Positions 41,809-52,449 are shown, counted from the stretch's first letter. The stretch is DNA of 64,000 bases from Syntrophobacteraceae bacterium (GCA_025453975.1 JALOPI010000012.1:25228-89227), one strand, 5' to 3'. The notes: a model not told the origin generated them from the sequence alone. Made by a program: numbers and translations.

Positions 41809-42249
41809 ATGAGACCAATGGTTGAGAAGGCTCTCTGGGCTGTGCTGGGGATGACCCTTCTGGCGAGCTGCGGCTTCACGTCCGGGACCCAGGTCCAGAG
41901 GACCATGCTGACATCCCCACCCACGGTGGAACGGCCCGCATTCATTTTCCATCGCGTGGTGGCCGGCGAGACCATGGGTACCATTGCTCGCTATTATTCC
42001 GGAAAGGAAAGTGCCTGGCGTGAGATCGCCGATGCCAATCCCGGCCTGAGCCCGTTCAAATTGAAGGCGGATGAGATCGTCAAGGTGCCCGTGGCCGTTG
42101 CCACGGTGAACCAGGAGCAGCCCGCCACCTCCACGGCGGCCAGAAAGCCCAGGAAGCCCCCGACCAAGTCGGGAGCCTCCGCGGCGGACCCCACGGAGCT
42201 GGATGAGGAGGTGGAGGAGAATTTCGAGCCCATATTCGGTCCCAGGTGA
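41809..42249 (+). CDS. Lipoprotein with LysM domain
   Basis: Lipobox 'LLASCG'; 'HRVVAGETMGTIARYYSGKESAWREIADANPGLSPFKLKADEIVKVP'. Confidence 0.85.
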   Translation: MRPMVEKALWAVLGMTLLASCGFTSGTQVQRTMLTSPPTVERPAFIFHRVVAGETMGTIARYYSGKESAWREIADANPGLSPFKLKADEIVKVPVAVATVNQEQPATSTAARKPRKPPTKSGASAADPTELDEEVEENFEPIFGPR

Positions 42250-42318
42250 TCTTCGGGCCCCCCTCCGGAACGTAGCCGGCAGGACTTTCAAGACCCGAGG
42301 CCGTCATTCATCCAGGTC

Positions 42319-42879
42319 TCAATCACTTTTCCAGACCTGTTTCTTCTCTTCGCTGGAGACGATCGCTCCCCTGGAGTCATAGAACACCCGCTTGACCGGA
42401 TTCCCACGCGCGTAGAGCACCTCGACTCTTGCATAGTTCCTGCGCGCCGCGAATGCGTCGGTATACCAGATCTCCTCCCTCTGCTTATGGCCCTTTGGGT
42501 CATAGTGGACCTCAATCCGGCTCAATCCCTGAGCTTCGGAATAGGCCTCGGTATAGAAGAACGAAGCCTTCCTCAAAATGGGACCCTTGAAGGTGCCAGG
42601 CTCGTAGTGCTGCTCTCTGCTGCCGATGCCGTCCCGTCGTGCCCGCTCTTCTGTGTAGTGATGCTCTATTTTGCGGATGCGCCCGAAGTGATCGTAATGT
42701 GTGACGGAGCGGACGATGCCTTCCTTGTAAGCCTGGTCGTCGGGTCCAGGGACTTCCTCCATGGTTTTGCCTTTGAACTCATTCCTGGGATTGACGATCC
42801 TTTCTTCTTTCGAGAAGCAGACCTCCGCGACACAATACGGGACCATCAGAATGGCCAAAATGCATACCAGTCGCTTCAT
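42319..42879 (-). CDS. Hypothetical secreted protein
   Basis: N-terminal signal 'MKRLVCILAILMVPYCVAEVCFS'; repeated Y/H-rich strands. Confidence 0.6.
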   Translation of the reverse strand: MKRLVCILAILMVPYCVAEVCFSKEERIVNPRNEFKGKTMEEVPGPDDQAYKEGIVRSVTHYDHFGRIRKIEHHYTEERARRDGIGSREQHYEPGTFKGPILRKASFFYTEAYSEAQGLSRIEVHYDPKGHKQREEIWYTDAFAARRNYARVEVLYARGNPVKRVFYDSRGAIVSSEEKKQVWKSD

Positions 42880-43080
42880 ATCACTCTCCTTTCGCTCATC
42901 GGGGATCGGCAGTGCCTGTCAATGCCGTGGATTCAAGGGTCGGCACGGCTCAAAGAGAGCCTGAACCGTGGTTGTCCGAGTAAGCCTGCTGGCCGGGCCT
43001 TCTTTCGCTCAAGGCACGCTCCCGGGCTTCGTGACCATGAGCTGATGCATCCATGCCGCCGATGGCCCCTGGGAGTCGAT

Positions 43081-44115
43081 CTATGCTGCGGCAATGGCGT
43101 CGCGCGTTGACTCCTTGACTCTGTACATGGCAATGTCCGCGTACCCCAGGAGACCGACCTGGTCGGATGCATCCCCGGGGTAGGACGCCACACCAAAGGA
43201 CGCGGTGATGTGAAGGTCGATGCCCTCATCCGCCAGGAAGGTGGTTTCATTGATGAGCCGGCGCAGGTTTCCAGCGAATGCCAAGCCTTCATCCTTGCTC
43301 GACCCTGGCAGCAGGACGACGAACTCGTCTCCGCCATAGCGGAAAGGGATCACACCGGGCCTCTCCTGGCGGCGCAGCAGGTGACCAACTTCTCGAAGGA
43401 CCTTGCTTCCCCGGAGGTGGCCGTGAGTGTCGTTGACACGCTTGAAGTGGTCGAGGTCGAAAAAGACCATGGCGACCTCGTGCCCGCTCAGCCGCGCGCG
43501 GGCCAGTTCCTGATCGAGGGTATCATAGAGGTGCCGACAGTTGTAAAGCGATGTGTGGTCGTCGGTGATCACCAGACGCTGGGCGCGGTCAAAAAGGGCC
43601 GCGTTCTGGATGGCGATGGCGCCATATTCGGCCAGGGTTTCGAGGGCGCGCATGTCGAGGTCCGTGAACGCTGTCTCCTCCATGCGGTTGATGAGCTCAA
43701 TGACGCCGACGACCCGCTCACCGATCTTCATGGGCACGCAGATGATGGAGCGCGTGGTGAAACGGGAGGCTTCGTCGAAGCGGCTGCAGAAGCGCTCGTC
43801 CGCGCTGGCGTCCTCCAGGAGCACGCTCCTTCCGTTTTGGGCGACCCAGCCGGCAATGCCTTCCCCCACGCTGAGGCGGCTTCCGGCAAGGGTCTGGGCC
43901 GACGGCCCGACGGCGATCTCGAAGTGCAGGTGACGTCCGTCCTCTTCCATGAGGAGGAGGGACCAGCTCCGCGGCTTCAGGAGGGTCTCCACCTTCTCCA
44001 TGATGATCCGCAGCACTTCCGACAGATCGAGGGTGGATGTGAGGGTCCTGGCCAGATCGGAATATATCTGGTGCTCCTGCTTGAGTCTTTCATAATCACT
44101 GCCCGAGCACGGCAT
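43081..44115 (-). CDS. GAF domain diguanylate cyclase
   Basis: GAF region 'LSVGEGIAGWVAQNGRSVLLEDASADERF'; 'FDLDHFKRVNDTHGHLRGSKVLREVG' and 'RYGGDEFVVLLPG'. Confidence 0.93.
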   Translation of the reverse strand: MPCSGSDYERLKQEHQIYSDLARTLTSTLDLSEVLRIIMEKVETLLKPRSWSLLLMEEDGRHLHFEIAVGPSAQTLAGSRLSVGEGIAGWVAQNGRSVLLEDASADERFCSRFDEASRFTTRSIICVPMKIGERVVGVIELINRMEETAFTDLDMRALETLAEYGAIAIQNAALFDRAQRLVITDDHTSLYNCRHLYDTLDQELARARLSGHEVAMVFFDLDHFKRVNDTHGHLRGSKVLREVGHLLRRQERPGVIPFRYGGDEFVVLLPGSSKDEGLAFAGNLRRLINETTFLADEGIDLHITASFGVASYPGDASDQVGLLGYADIAMYRVKESTRDAIAAA

Positions 44116-44362
44116 GGCATCCTTCCTTAAACAGTCTAAACAGGCGCGCGAGGGGCCGCTCCACGCTCAACCGGGGTATACGCCTCCCGGCGCATGTTAC
44201 ACGACCTTCGATCTGCTGCAAGAAGCTTCTCCTCGCTCGCCGCTCGGCTCCGAGCTTCCTGCCGAGAAGGTGTCAAGCCTGCCGGCACGGGCTCCTCCGA
44301 GGATGCTCCGGGTCGGCAGGTCATCCACGAGGTCTCGGGGGGATCGGGATGGGATCTGGGGG

Positions 44363-45694
44363 TCATCCTCCAGACCGTCCATGGACCATCTCGCCCCGGA
44401 GCCCTCCCGGAGTGATGTCCAAGGGGCGAACCCGCACCTTCTCCCCCGGTGTCAGGTCCCTGGGGCCATGGAAATCGATCTTGAGATAGTTGGGGGTTGT
44501 TCCCCTCCAAAGAGGCGTTCCAGCCTCATGCTTTTCGACCAGCACCTCGAGGATCCGCCCTGTGAAGGATGCGGCGAACGCCTGCCGTTTCCGGACGCTC
44601 AGGTCCCTGAGTGCTGCGCACCTGGCTTTGAGGGTGGAGCCGTCGATTCTGTCCTTGAGGCTGAAAGCCGGGGTGCCGGGGCGGGGCGAGAACGGAAACA
44701 CATGCAGGTAGGTGACGGGAATTTCCTGAAGGAGATGCAGGGTATTCTCGAAGCGGGAAGGGCTCTCGCCGGGAAAGCCCACCAGCACATCGGCGCCGAG
44801 GGCCGAGTCGGGGAAGGCCTGGCGAAGCGACTGGATCAGGTCTCGATAGAGTCTGGCCCCATAAGGACGGCCCATGGCTTTCAAAACATCGTCGTCGCCG
44901 CTCTGGAGAGGGATGTGGAAGTGAGGGCAGATCTCGGGAATGGCTCGAAGCTCCCGCAGCAGTTCCTCGGTCCATTCCAGAGGCTCGAGAGAGCTGAGCC
45001 GCAGGCGGCCGGGGAGCCTGCCGACCTTCAGGCGCCGGAGGAGTGAGGCCAGGCTGTTGGCAGGTCCAAGATCGCGACCCCACTGCCCCAGATGGATCCC
45101 CGATAAGACGACTTCATGGAAGCCTTGCGAGAGGTATCGGTCCAGCTGGCTCCGGATGGCCGGCCCCGGCAGACTGCGGCTGCAGCCGCGGGTGTGCGGG
45201 ACGATGCAGTAGGTGCAGAAGGCATCGCAGCCGTCCTGGATCTTCAGAACCGCGCGGGACCGTCCCAGAGCCATCCGATGGACGCGGATCTCACGGAGTC
45301 CTCGAAGGGACCTGGGAGGAGTCACGGCGACGCAAGGCATTTGAAATGTGCCGGGCTCCCCCAGCCATTGGAGGATGTCGAGCTTTTCTCCATTTCCCAG
45401 AATATGGGTGGCCAGTGCTTCCGAGGTCATGCGATGGAGCTCCACGTGCACGTCACACCCCACGGCGACAACAGGTCCCGCCGGATTCGCCCGCCGGGCC
45501 CTGCGAAGGAGCTGTCTGGTCTCGAAGCTGGCCCGGGAGGTCACGGCACAGCTGTGAACGATGGTGAGATCCGGGGCCTCTCCCCGCCCGGCGATGGTGT
45601 ATCCGGCTTCGGTGAGAACCTCGAGGAAGAATGAGGATTCGAGCTGATTGACTTTGCAGCCCAGGGTGTGGATGGCGACTTTTTGGACGGTCAA
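44363..45694 (-). CDS. mtaB: tRNA (N6-threonylcarbamoyladenosine37) methylthiotransferase
   Basis: 'VAIHTLGCKVNQLESSFF', 'VHSCAVTSRA', radical SAM 'CDAFCTYCIVPHTRG', 'GADVLVGFPGE'. Confidence 0.92.
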   Translation of the reverse strand: MTVQKVAIHTLGCKVNQLESSFFLEVLTEAGYTIAGRGEAPDLTIVHSCAVTSRASFETRQLLRRARRANPAGPVVAVGCDVHVELHRMTSEALATHILGNGEKLDILQWLGEPGTFQMPCVAVTPPRSLRGLREIRVHRMALGRSRAVLKIQDGCDAFCTYCIVPHTRGCSRSLPGPAIRSQLDRYLSQGFHEVVLSGIHLGQWGRDLGPANSLASLLRRLKVGRLPGRLRLSSLEPLEWTEELLRELRAIPEICPHFHIPLQSGDDDVLKAMGRPYGARLYRDLIQSLRQAFPDSALGADVLVGFPGESPSRFENTLHLLQEIPVTYLHVFPFSPRPGTPAFSLKDRIDGSTLKARCAALRDLSVRKRQAFAASFTGRILEVLVEKHEAGTPLWRGTTPNYLKIDFHGPRDLTPGEKVRVRPLDITPGGLRGEMVHGRSGG

Positions 45695-46818
45695 AGCGGA
45701 CTCCGGATAGCTTGGGCTCTTGTATGAACCGTTAGGGGCTCTTCGATGATTCCCCCGCCCAGCAGCACTTCGCCGTCATAGAATACCGCCGCCTGTCCGG
45801 GTGTAACGGCACGCTGAGGCACATCGAAAACGACCTGAGCCCGGTCCGCGGAGAGGGGCGTGACCAGCGCCGGGGCGGACTCGTGCCGATATCGTATCTT
45901 CACCGAGCACCGCAGCGGCGCCAGGGGGGCGTCGATGGAAACCCAGTTGAGTCCGACGGCCGTGAGCCCGGGGCAGTCCAGGTCCTGGGCTCCGCCCACC
46001 CGCAGGGTGTTGTTGGGCAGATCCAGCTCGACGACGTAAAGGGGCGCGGACGAGGAAATGCCCAGCCCGCGCCTCTGCCCGATGGTGTAGGCGAAAAGTC
46101 CCTGGTGCTCTCCCAGCACCTTCCCCTGGCGATCCACAATGGGCCCCCTCGCCGTGGCACGGTCCCCGGGATACCGCTCCAGGAAGAAGTCCTGATAACC
46201 ACCCTGGGGGATGAAGCAGATCTCCTGGCTCTCCCTGGGAATCTCCCGCTCCAGCCCCACGGAGCGGGCCCACTGACGGGTCTGCCCCTTGCTGGAGCCC
46301 CCGAGGGGAAAGAGGGCTCGGGCCAGCTGCTCCTGCGTCAGGCCGAACAGGAAGTAGGACTGGTCCTTGCCAGCGTCCACACCGCGGAGTATTCCATGGC
46401 GGCCGGCCCATGAAGGGGCGGGGGAGATTCTCGCATAATGACCCGTGGCCATGATGTCGGCCCCAAGTTTCAGGGCTTCCCGAAGGATGATGGCAAACTT
46501 GACCCGGGGATTGCATTGAACGCAGGGGTTGGGGGTGATCCCCCTTCGATAGGCGTCGAGAAAAGGCTGGATCACGAGCTGCTCGAAAACGTCCCTGCAG
46601 TCGATGATGGACACGGTGATGCCAAAGCGCGACGCCACCTGGCGCAGCGCTTCCTCGCGAGCCTCCAGGGTCTCCTCGGCCGCCCATCGCCCTGCGGGGG
46701 AAGGGGGCGGCAGCCGCATGTGAAGGCCCAGGACTTCATGTCCGCCCTCCTTCAGCAGCGTGGCCGCCCGAAAGCTGTCCACACCGCCGCTCAAAGCCAC
46801 GGCGACGCGCGGTTTCAT
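45691..46818 (-). CDS. mnmA: tRNA-specific 2-thiouridylase MnmA
   Basis: 'VAVALSGGVDS', 'TPNPCVQCNPRVKF', 'DQSYFLFGLTQEQL', 'ESQEICFIP'. Confidence 0.94.
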   Translation of the reverse strand: MKPRVAVALSGGVDSFRAATLLKEGGHEVLGLHMRLPPPSPAGRWAAEETLEAREEALRQVASRFGITVSIIDCRDVFEQLVIQPFLDAYRRGITPNPCVQCNPRVKFAIILREALKLGADIMATGHYARISPAPSWAGRHGILRGVDAGKDQSYFLFGLTQEQLARALFPLGGSSKGQTRQWARSVGLEREIPRESQEICFIPQGGYQDFFLERYPGDRATARGPIVDRQGKVLGEHQGLFAYTIGQRRGLGISSSAPLYVVELDLPNNTLRVGGAQDLDCPGLTAVGLNWVSIDAPLAPLRCSVKIRYRHESAPALVTPLSADRAQVVFDVPQRAVTPGQAAVFYDGEVLLGGGIIEEPLTVHTRAQAIRSPL

Positions 46819-46902
46819 ATGGAGATCATCGCGGGAAACGGGAAGCGGCGGATCACCGAAGCCCCTTCCACGGGCGGTCGGCGTGAAAGGCCGGGGCGAC
46901 GC

Positions 46903-47328
46903 TCATGCCACGAGATGACGATCGAACGTCACGATCATGGCCCTGGCCGGACAGGCCTTGACGCACAGCTCGCAGGCGCTGCAGCGCTCGGATTCGAAGA
47001 GCACCTCCATCTCCGGGCGCCGGATGTGGAGTGCGTGAGTGGGGCATACGGCCGTGCACGCTCCGCACTGGTAGCAGAGGTCGTTGTCCCGACGGATCCC
47101 ATGAGCGACGGGCTCGATTTCAACCCCGGTCTCCTTCAGGTAGGCCAACCCCCTGTCGTAATCCTCCTTGGTTCCCTGGAGCTCGAGGACCACGATTCCT
47201 TCCCGTTGAGGATAAATCTGTGCCTTGAGTATGTTGAAGCTGAGGTTGTAGTCTCGCACCAGATTCGTGATGATGGGTTGATCCACGATCTGCTTGGGGA
47301 ATCTGAGCACCAGCATCCTGGCAAACAT
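46903..47328 (-). CDS. NIL domain 4Fe-4S ferredoxin-like protein
   Basis: N-terminal NIL-like region; two clusters 'CYQCGACTAVCP' and 'CSACELCVKACP'. Confidence 0.88.
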   Translation of the reverse strand: MFARMLVLRFPKQIVDQPIITNLVRDYNLSFNILKAQIYPQREGIVVLELQGTKEDYDRGLAYLKETGVEIEPVAHGIRRDNDLCYQCGACTAVCPTHALHIRRPEMEVLFESERCSACELCVKACPARAMIVTFDRHLVA

Positions 47329-47761
47329 GGCAGATGGACTCCTCGGGTCAGCGACACAATGGGCTCACACGACAGGGATGATGTCCTGTCCCCGGTACCC
47401 GGGGCTCCTGGGCAGCATCGGTCATGCTTTCGCATGGAAGTGAACCAACATAGGTTCATAACATGTCAATGGCAAAAGCCAAACGCCTTTTCATGACGGC
47501 AGGGGAGCCGCGAGGATGGGGCGACGCGCTTCCATTGCTGTAGCGCGTCATGAGATGAGGGACCGCTCCTCGCACACGCCTCGGGTGGATCAACCCCCAA
47601 GTCGAAACGGCTCGCCAAGGACGCTCTTCAGTCTTATGATAGGTGCTAGGGGAACGCTGAGCCGCATGCGGGGCGCGAGCCAGATCAAGGGTAAATGTTG
47701 ATCTTCGGGCTCAAGTGAGCTTTCATCGTCGAGGGATATCATCTAAAAGGGGGGAAGCCTT

Positions 47762-48874
47762 ATGGGGCGGGAGATCTTTTCCGCGCGACTGGGCCGATTT
47801 CGCGAGCTGCTCGTCCGGGAAGACCTGGATGCCTTTCTCGTAGCCGTACCTGAAAATCGATACTATCTGAGTGGTTACAAGGCAGGGGATTTGGCTTTGA
47901 TCGAAAGTTCGGGCTATCTTCTGATCACCGCGGATCGCCAGTTCCTGCTGACGGATTTCCGATACCAGGAGGAAGCCAAAACCGAGGCGCCTGACTTCGA
48001 GCTGCTCATCTACACCGAGGGACTGGGTCAGACGCTCCCCGAGGTCTTCGTTTCCCTGGGTACCCGACGACTGGGGTTCGAAAAGGACTACCTCACCGTC
48101 AAGCGTTGTCAGGATGTGGAGGAAGCATTGGCTTCAGCCCGTCCGGCGGCGGGGATGGTGCCTTCGGAGGATCTTGCCCAGGAGCTTCGCGTCATCAAGG
48201 ATGCCGTGGAGATCGAGCAGATCCGGAAATCCCTCCAATTGACCGAATCCGTGCTGGAAACCGTCTGGACCGACCTCCGCGTGGGACAGAGGGAGATGGA
48301 CGTGGCCTGGGAAATAGAAAAGGGCATCCGCCAGGGGGGTGCCGAGTCGGTTTCGTTTCCGCCCATCGTAGCCAGCGGACCCAATGCGGCCCTGCCTCAC
48401 GCGGTTCCGGGGGATCGCGCCATCCGGGATGGGGAAGCTGTCATTCTGGACCTGGGGTCCAGAATGGACCAGTATTGCTCGGACATGACGAGAACCTGGG
48501 TGGCGGGCAGACCCGAGCGTCGCCTGGCGGAGATTTATCGCATCGTTCGAGAGGCCCAGCTGGCGGCCCAGGATGCGATACGCCCCGGCGAGGATTCGGT
48601 GGCGGTGGATGGCGTGGCACGCGGCGTCATCGAGAAAGCGGGATACGGCGACCTGTTCGGTCACGGGCTTGGGCACGGGGTCGGGCTGGCGGTGCATGAG
48701 AAGCCGGGACTCCGCAAGCGTCAGCCCACGGTGCTTCAGGCCGGCATGGTCGTGACCGTCGAGCCTGGAATCTATATCCCTGGATTTGGAGGGGTCAGGC
48801 TGGAGAACATGGTCTGTGTCACGGAGCGCGGCTGCGAGGTGCTCAACCGGCTGGACCTCTTCTACGATCTCTGA
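47762..48874 (+). CDS. Xaa-Pro aminopeptidase (M24 family)
   Basis: 'FPPIVASGPNAALPHAVPGDRAIRDGEAVILDLGSRMDQYCSDMTRTWVAG', 'GHGLGHGVGLAVHEKP', 'VTVEPGIYIPGFGGVRLENMV'. Confidence 0.93.
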   Translation: MGREIFSARLGRFRELLVREDLDAFLVAVPENRYYLSGYKAGDLALIESSGYLLITADRQFLLTDFRYQEEAKTEAPDFELLIYTEGLGQTLPEVFVSLGTRRLGFEKDYLTVKRCQDVEEALASARPAAGMVPSEDLAQELRVIKDAVEIEQIRKSLQLTESVLETVWTDLRVGQREMDVAWEIEKGIRQGGAESVSFPPIVASGPNAALPHAVPGDRAIRDGEAVILDLGSRMDQYCSDMTRTWVAGRPERRLAEIYRIVREAQLAAQDAIRPGEDSVAVDGVARGVIEKAGYGDLFGHGLGHGVGLAVHEKPGLRKRQPTVLQAGMVVTVEPGIYIPGFGGVRLENMVCVTERGCEVLNRLDLFYDL

Positions 48875-48898
48875 CAAGCTCTGTTCGGGAGGATGAGG

Positions 48899-50119
48899 AT
48901 GCGGTTCCTGAAGCTCGACTTTCGCAGCGCCCAGGGGGATCGGCTCTCGGCAAGGCTCGATCTGCCCCTTGACGAGAAGCCGTCAGCCTATGCTCTGTTC
49001 GCTCACTGCTTCACGTGCAATAAGAACTTCAACGCGGTGTTCAACATCAATCGCGCCCTGGCGAGCCAGGGTATCGCCGTCCTGCGATTCGACTTCACGG
49101 GGCTGGGGGAGAGCGAGGGCGATTTTTCCCAGACCAGCTTTCGGTCGAACGTGGAGGACCTTGTCACGGCGGCGGAGTTTCTGGCATCGGAATTCGAGGC
49201 GCCCCGGCTGCTCATCGGCCACTCCCTCGGCGGGGCCGCCGTCTTGCAGGCTGCTTCCCGGATTCCATCGGTGAGGGCCGTGTCCACCATTGCGGCGCCG
49301 TTCGACCCGTCGGACCTTGGACGCTTTCTGGGCAGCACCCGGGAGCAGATCCTGGAGCGGGGCGAGGCGGAAATCACTCTGGCGGGTCGGACTTTCCTGA
49401 TTCGAAAGCAGTTTCTGGACGATCTGGAGCAGGTGCGGATGGACGAGGTCATCCAGCACCTCGACAGGGCTCTCTTGATCTTTCACTCGCCCCGGGACAC
49501 GATCGTCTCCCTCGACAATGCCGGCAAAATCTTTCAGGCCGCGAAACACCCCAAGAGCTTCGTCTCCCTGGACGATGCCGACCACCTGCTCTCCAACCGC
49601 AGGGATTCCATTTACGCCGGCACGGTGCTCGCCGCCTGGGCCGGGCGATACCTGGATCTCCCGCGCCGGGAGGCCGTGGATCGGGACCTGACCGACAACC
49701 GGGTGGTCGCGCGCACGGGCAAGCGGGGGTTTCAGACGGAGATCATTGCGGGCGGACATCGGCTCATGGCCGATGAGCCCCTTTCCCTGGGGGGGTCCGA
49801 TACGGGCCCCAACCCATACGACTATCTGGCGGCCAGCCTGGGGGCCTGCACCTCCATGACGCTCCGGATGTATGCGGACCGGAAGGGATGGCCCCTCGAT
49901 GCGGCCACGGTCCGCCTGCGGCACCGGAAGGTTCATGCCGAGGATTGCGAAGATTGCGAGACAAGGACGGGCACCGTGGATCTCATCGAAAGGGAGATCG
50001 AGATCGAGGGCGATCTGGAGCAGCTCCAGCGCCAGCGTCTGCTGGAGATCGCGGATCGGTGCCCCGTTCACAGAACGCTCCATTCCAAAATCGAGGTCAT
50101 CACCAGGCTCAGGGACTGA
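48899..50119 (+). CDS. Bifunctional alpha/beta hydrolase - OsmC family protein
   Basis: 'LLIGHSLGGAAVL' hydrolase nucleophile; C-terminal 'GPNPYDYLAASLGACTSMTLRMYADRKGWPLDAATVRLRHRK' OsmC. Confidence 0.92.
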   Translation: MRFLKLDFRSAQGDRLSARLDLPLDEKPSAYALFAHCFTCNKNFNAVFNINRALASQGIAVLRFDFTGLGESEGDFSQTSFRSNVEDLVTAAEFLASEFEAPRLLIGHSLGGAAVLQAASRIPSVRAVSTIAAPFDPSDLGRFLGSTREQILERGEAEITLAGRTFLIRKQFLDDLEQVRMDEVIQHLDRALLIFHSPRDTIVSLDNAGKIFQAAKHPKSFVSLDDADHLLSNRRDSIYAGTVLAAWAGRYLDLPRREAVDRDLTDNRVVARTGKRGFQTEIIAGGHRLMADEPLSLGGSDTGPNPYDYLAASLGACTSMTLRMYADRKGWPLDAATVRLRHRKVHAEDCEDCETRTGTVDLIEREIEIEGDLEQLQRQRLLEIADRCPVHRTLHSKIEVITRLRD

Positions 50120-50195
50120 GCCACGCGCGCCACCGTTGTGACTGACGAAGGTGTGCTTTCTGTCGTGTCATTCCAGCAAGAGGAGGAGGTTGGCA

Positions 50196-50726
50196 ATGAA
50201 GGGACCTGTGGAGATCAGCTCGAGGAACGTTGAACTGCCTGAGGAAATGGTTGGTCTGATTCAGGAGAAAGCGGGCAAGCTGAACAATTTCCACGACGGC
50301 ATCATGTCCTGCCGTGTCATGGTCGAAGTGCCTCACCGAAGCCAGAGGAAAGGTGTTTCCTATAATGTTCGCATCGACATCAGCGTTCCCGGTAGCGATG
50401 TCATCGTCAAACGGGAGCCAGGAGAGGATCTTTACGTCTCCGTATGCAACGCTTTCGATGTGGCGGAGCGGCAGCTCAAGGAGCACATCGACAGGCAGCG
50501 TGGGGATATCAAGCGGCGGGAAGTGAAGCCCGTGGGGCGGGTGGTGAGGATCTTCCCGGAAGACGGATATGGATTCATCGAGAATCTTGAAGGACGCGAG
50601 GTCTATTTTCACGAGAATGCCGTTTTAGGAGGTAAATTCAAGGATCTCGCCGTTGGCAGCCTGGTCACGTTCGTCGAGCGAGAGGGCGACGAGGGGGCCC
50701 AGGCCAGCAGTGTCAGCCTGTCTTGA
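50196..50726 (+). CDS. HPF/RaiA-like ribosome-associated domain fused to cold-shock domain
   Basis: AGGAGGAGG RBS; 'ISSRNVELPEEMVGLIQEKAGKLNNFHDGIMSCRVMVEVPHR' HPF-like; 'GRVVRIFPEDGYGFIENLEGREVYFHENAVLGGKF' CSD-like. Confidence 0.85.
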   Translation: MKGPVEISSRNVELPEEMVGLIQEKAGKLNNFHDGIMSCRVMVEVPHRSQRKGVSYNVRIDISVPGSDVIVKREPGEDLYVSVCNAFDVAERQLKEHIDRQRGDIKRREVKPVGRVVRIFPEDGYGFIENLEGREVYFHENAVLGGKFKDLAVGSLVTFVEREGDEGAQASSVSLS

Positions 50727-50911
50727 GCATGCCGTGCTTCGCGCTATGCCAGGGCCTGGAATTCCTCCATGGCTTGTGAGCCCCGTTCACTCATCCTTCA
50801 GTGGCCGCGGCGGACCCTTCGGGTCTCCACCGGCCGCTGGAGCACAACGCAGTGGCGTCGCCTTCAATCGCCTTTTTGAATGACCTGGAGCGATGGCGGC
50901 CTGAGCACATC

Positions 50912-52219
50912 ATGACTTTGGAAATAGTCATCCTGATCATACTGATTCTGCTCAACGGGCTCTTCTCCATGTCCGAAATCGCCATCATCTCGGCGCGCAA
51001 GGCACGTTTGCTCCAGAAAGCCGAGGAAGGCGACGAGCGGGCCCGCGTGGCTCTGGACCTCGCCAACCAGCCCAACATGCTCCTTTCCACGGTCCAGATC
51101 GGGATCACCCTGGTGGGGGTCCTGAGCGGTGCCTTAGGCGGTGCTACCCTCGCCCGGGAATTGGCTCACGTTTTCAACCAGGTCGCATGGATCTACCCTT
51201 ATGGGCAAAGCGTGGCCCTGGGGCTGATCGTTCTCTGCATCACCTATCTGTCCCTGGTCGTCGGCGAGCTGGTGCCCAAGCGCATCGCCTTGAATCATCC
51301 GGAGCGCATCGCCATCCGGGCGGGAAGTCCCATGCGCGCCCTGGCATCCATCGCTGCTCCCGCGGTCCATTTGCTCAGCGCATCCACCAACCTGGTCCTG
51401 GGACTCCTCAGGCTCAAACCGTCGGAGGAGCCACCCGTGACCGAGGAGGAGATCAAGATCCTCCTCGAGCAGGGGACCCTCGCCGGGGTATTTCACGAGG
51501 CCGAGCAGGAGATGATGGGCCGGATCATGAGGCTGGGCGATCGCAGGGTTGGCGCGCTCATGACTCCCAGAAAGCGGATCGTCTGGCTGGATGTGAATGA
51601 TTCGGCGGAGAAGAACCGCCGAAAAATCGCCAAGAGCCTCCGGTCTCGATTTCCCGTGTGCCAGGGACGGCTCAGCAACGTGCTCGGGGTCATCGACGTC
51701 AGGGATCTTCTGACCAGATGCCTGGCCGGGAAAATCCTGGACATCCGTTCGGGTCTCCAGCAACCGCTGTTCGTGCTGGAAAGCACTCATGTGCTCCGGG
51801 TCATGGAGCTGTTCAAGGAATCTGGAACTCAGGTGGCGCTGGTGGTGGACGAATATGGGACCATCGAGGGACTGGTCAGCCTCACCGATCTCCTGGAATC
51901 CATCATCGGCGACATCCCGTCCATGGACGCGTCGGAGGAGCCTCCCGTGGTGCTGCGGGAGGACGGCTCCTGGCTGGTTGAAGGCATGATTCCCGTGGAC
52001 GAGCTGCGGGAGCTTCTCAACGTCCCGAAATTTCCCGACCGGGCGAGCGGCGACTATGAGACCCTGGGGGGGTTCATCATGAACAGCCTCAAGCGCATCC
52101 CCCATGCGGGGGACCGCTTCCAGTGCTGCGGGTTCGAGTTTGAGGTCATGGACATGGATGGGCACCGGGTTGACAAAGTTCTGATCAGCCGACGCGAGCC
52201 TTCGGATACCTCTCTGTGA
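50912..52219 (+). CDS. Hemolysin/CNNM transporter (DUF21-CBS-CorC)
   Basis: 'LLNGLFSMSEIAIISARKARLLQKAEEGDERARVALDL', CBS repeats, 'DEYGTIEGLVSLTDLLESIIGDI'. Confidence 0.94.
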   Translation: MTLEIVILIILILLNGLFSMSEIAIISARKARLLQKAEEGDERARVALDLANQPNMLLSTVQIGITLVGVLSGALGGATLARELAHVFNQVAWIYPYGQSVALGLIVLCITYLSLVVGELVPKRIALNHPERIAIRAGSPMRALASIAAPAVHLLSASTNLVLGLLRLKPSEEPPVTEEEIKILLEQGTLAGVFHEAEQEMMGRIMRLGDRRVGALMTPRKRIVWLDVNDSAEKNRRKIAKSLRSRFPVCQGRLSNVLGVIDVRDLLTRCLAGKILDIRSGLQQPLFVLESTHVLRVMELFKESGTQVALVVDEYGTIEGLVSLTDLLESIIGDIPSMDASEEPPVVLREDGSWLVEGMIPVDELRELLNVPKFPDRASGDYETLGGFIMNSLKRIPHAGDRFQCCGFEFEVMDMDGHRVDKVLISRREPSDTSL

Positions 52220-52449
52220 GCGGATCGATGCTTTCCGGCCGCATCGATCACCCCGTGACTTTCTCCCTTGCTCGACCCTATAGGGGATAGGCTCCCTATT
52301 GAAGCCGACTCGAGGTGTCCCTCCCTCCCCCGTGGCGCGAGGGAGGACCATGTGCCCGCGCCCACACCCGGGCCTGGTCCGTTTTTTGCCTCGGTCAGCT
52401 CCTGTGAGCTTGGATGACAAGACGGGAAGCAGGGAGGCGAGGGAGGTCC

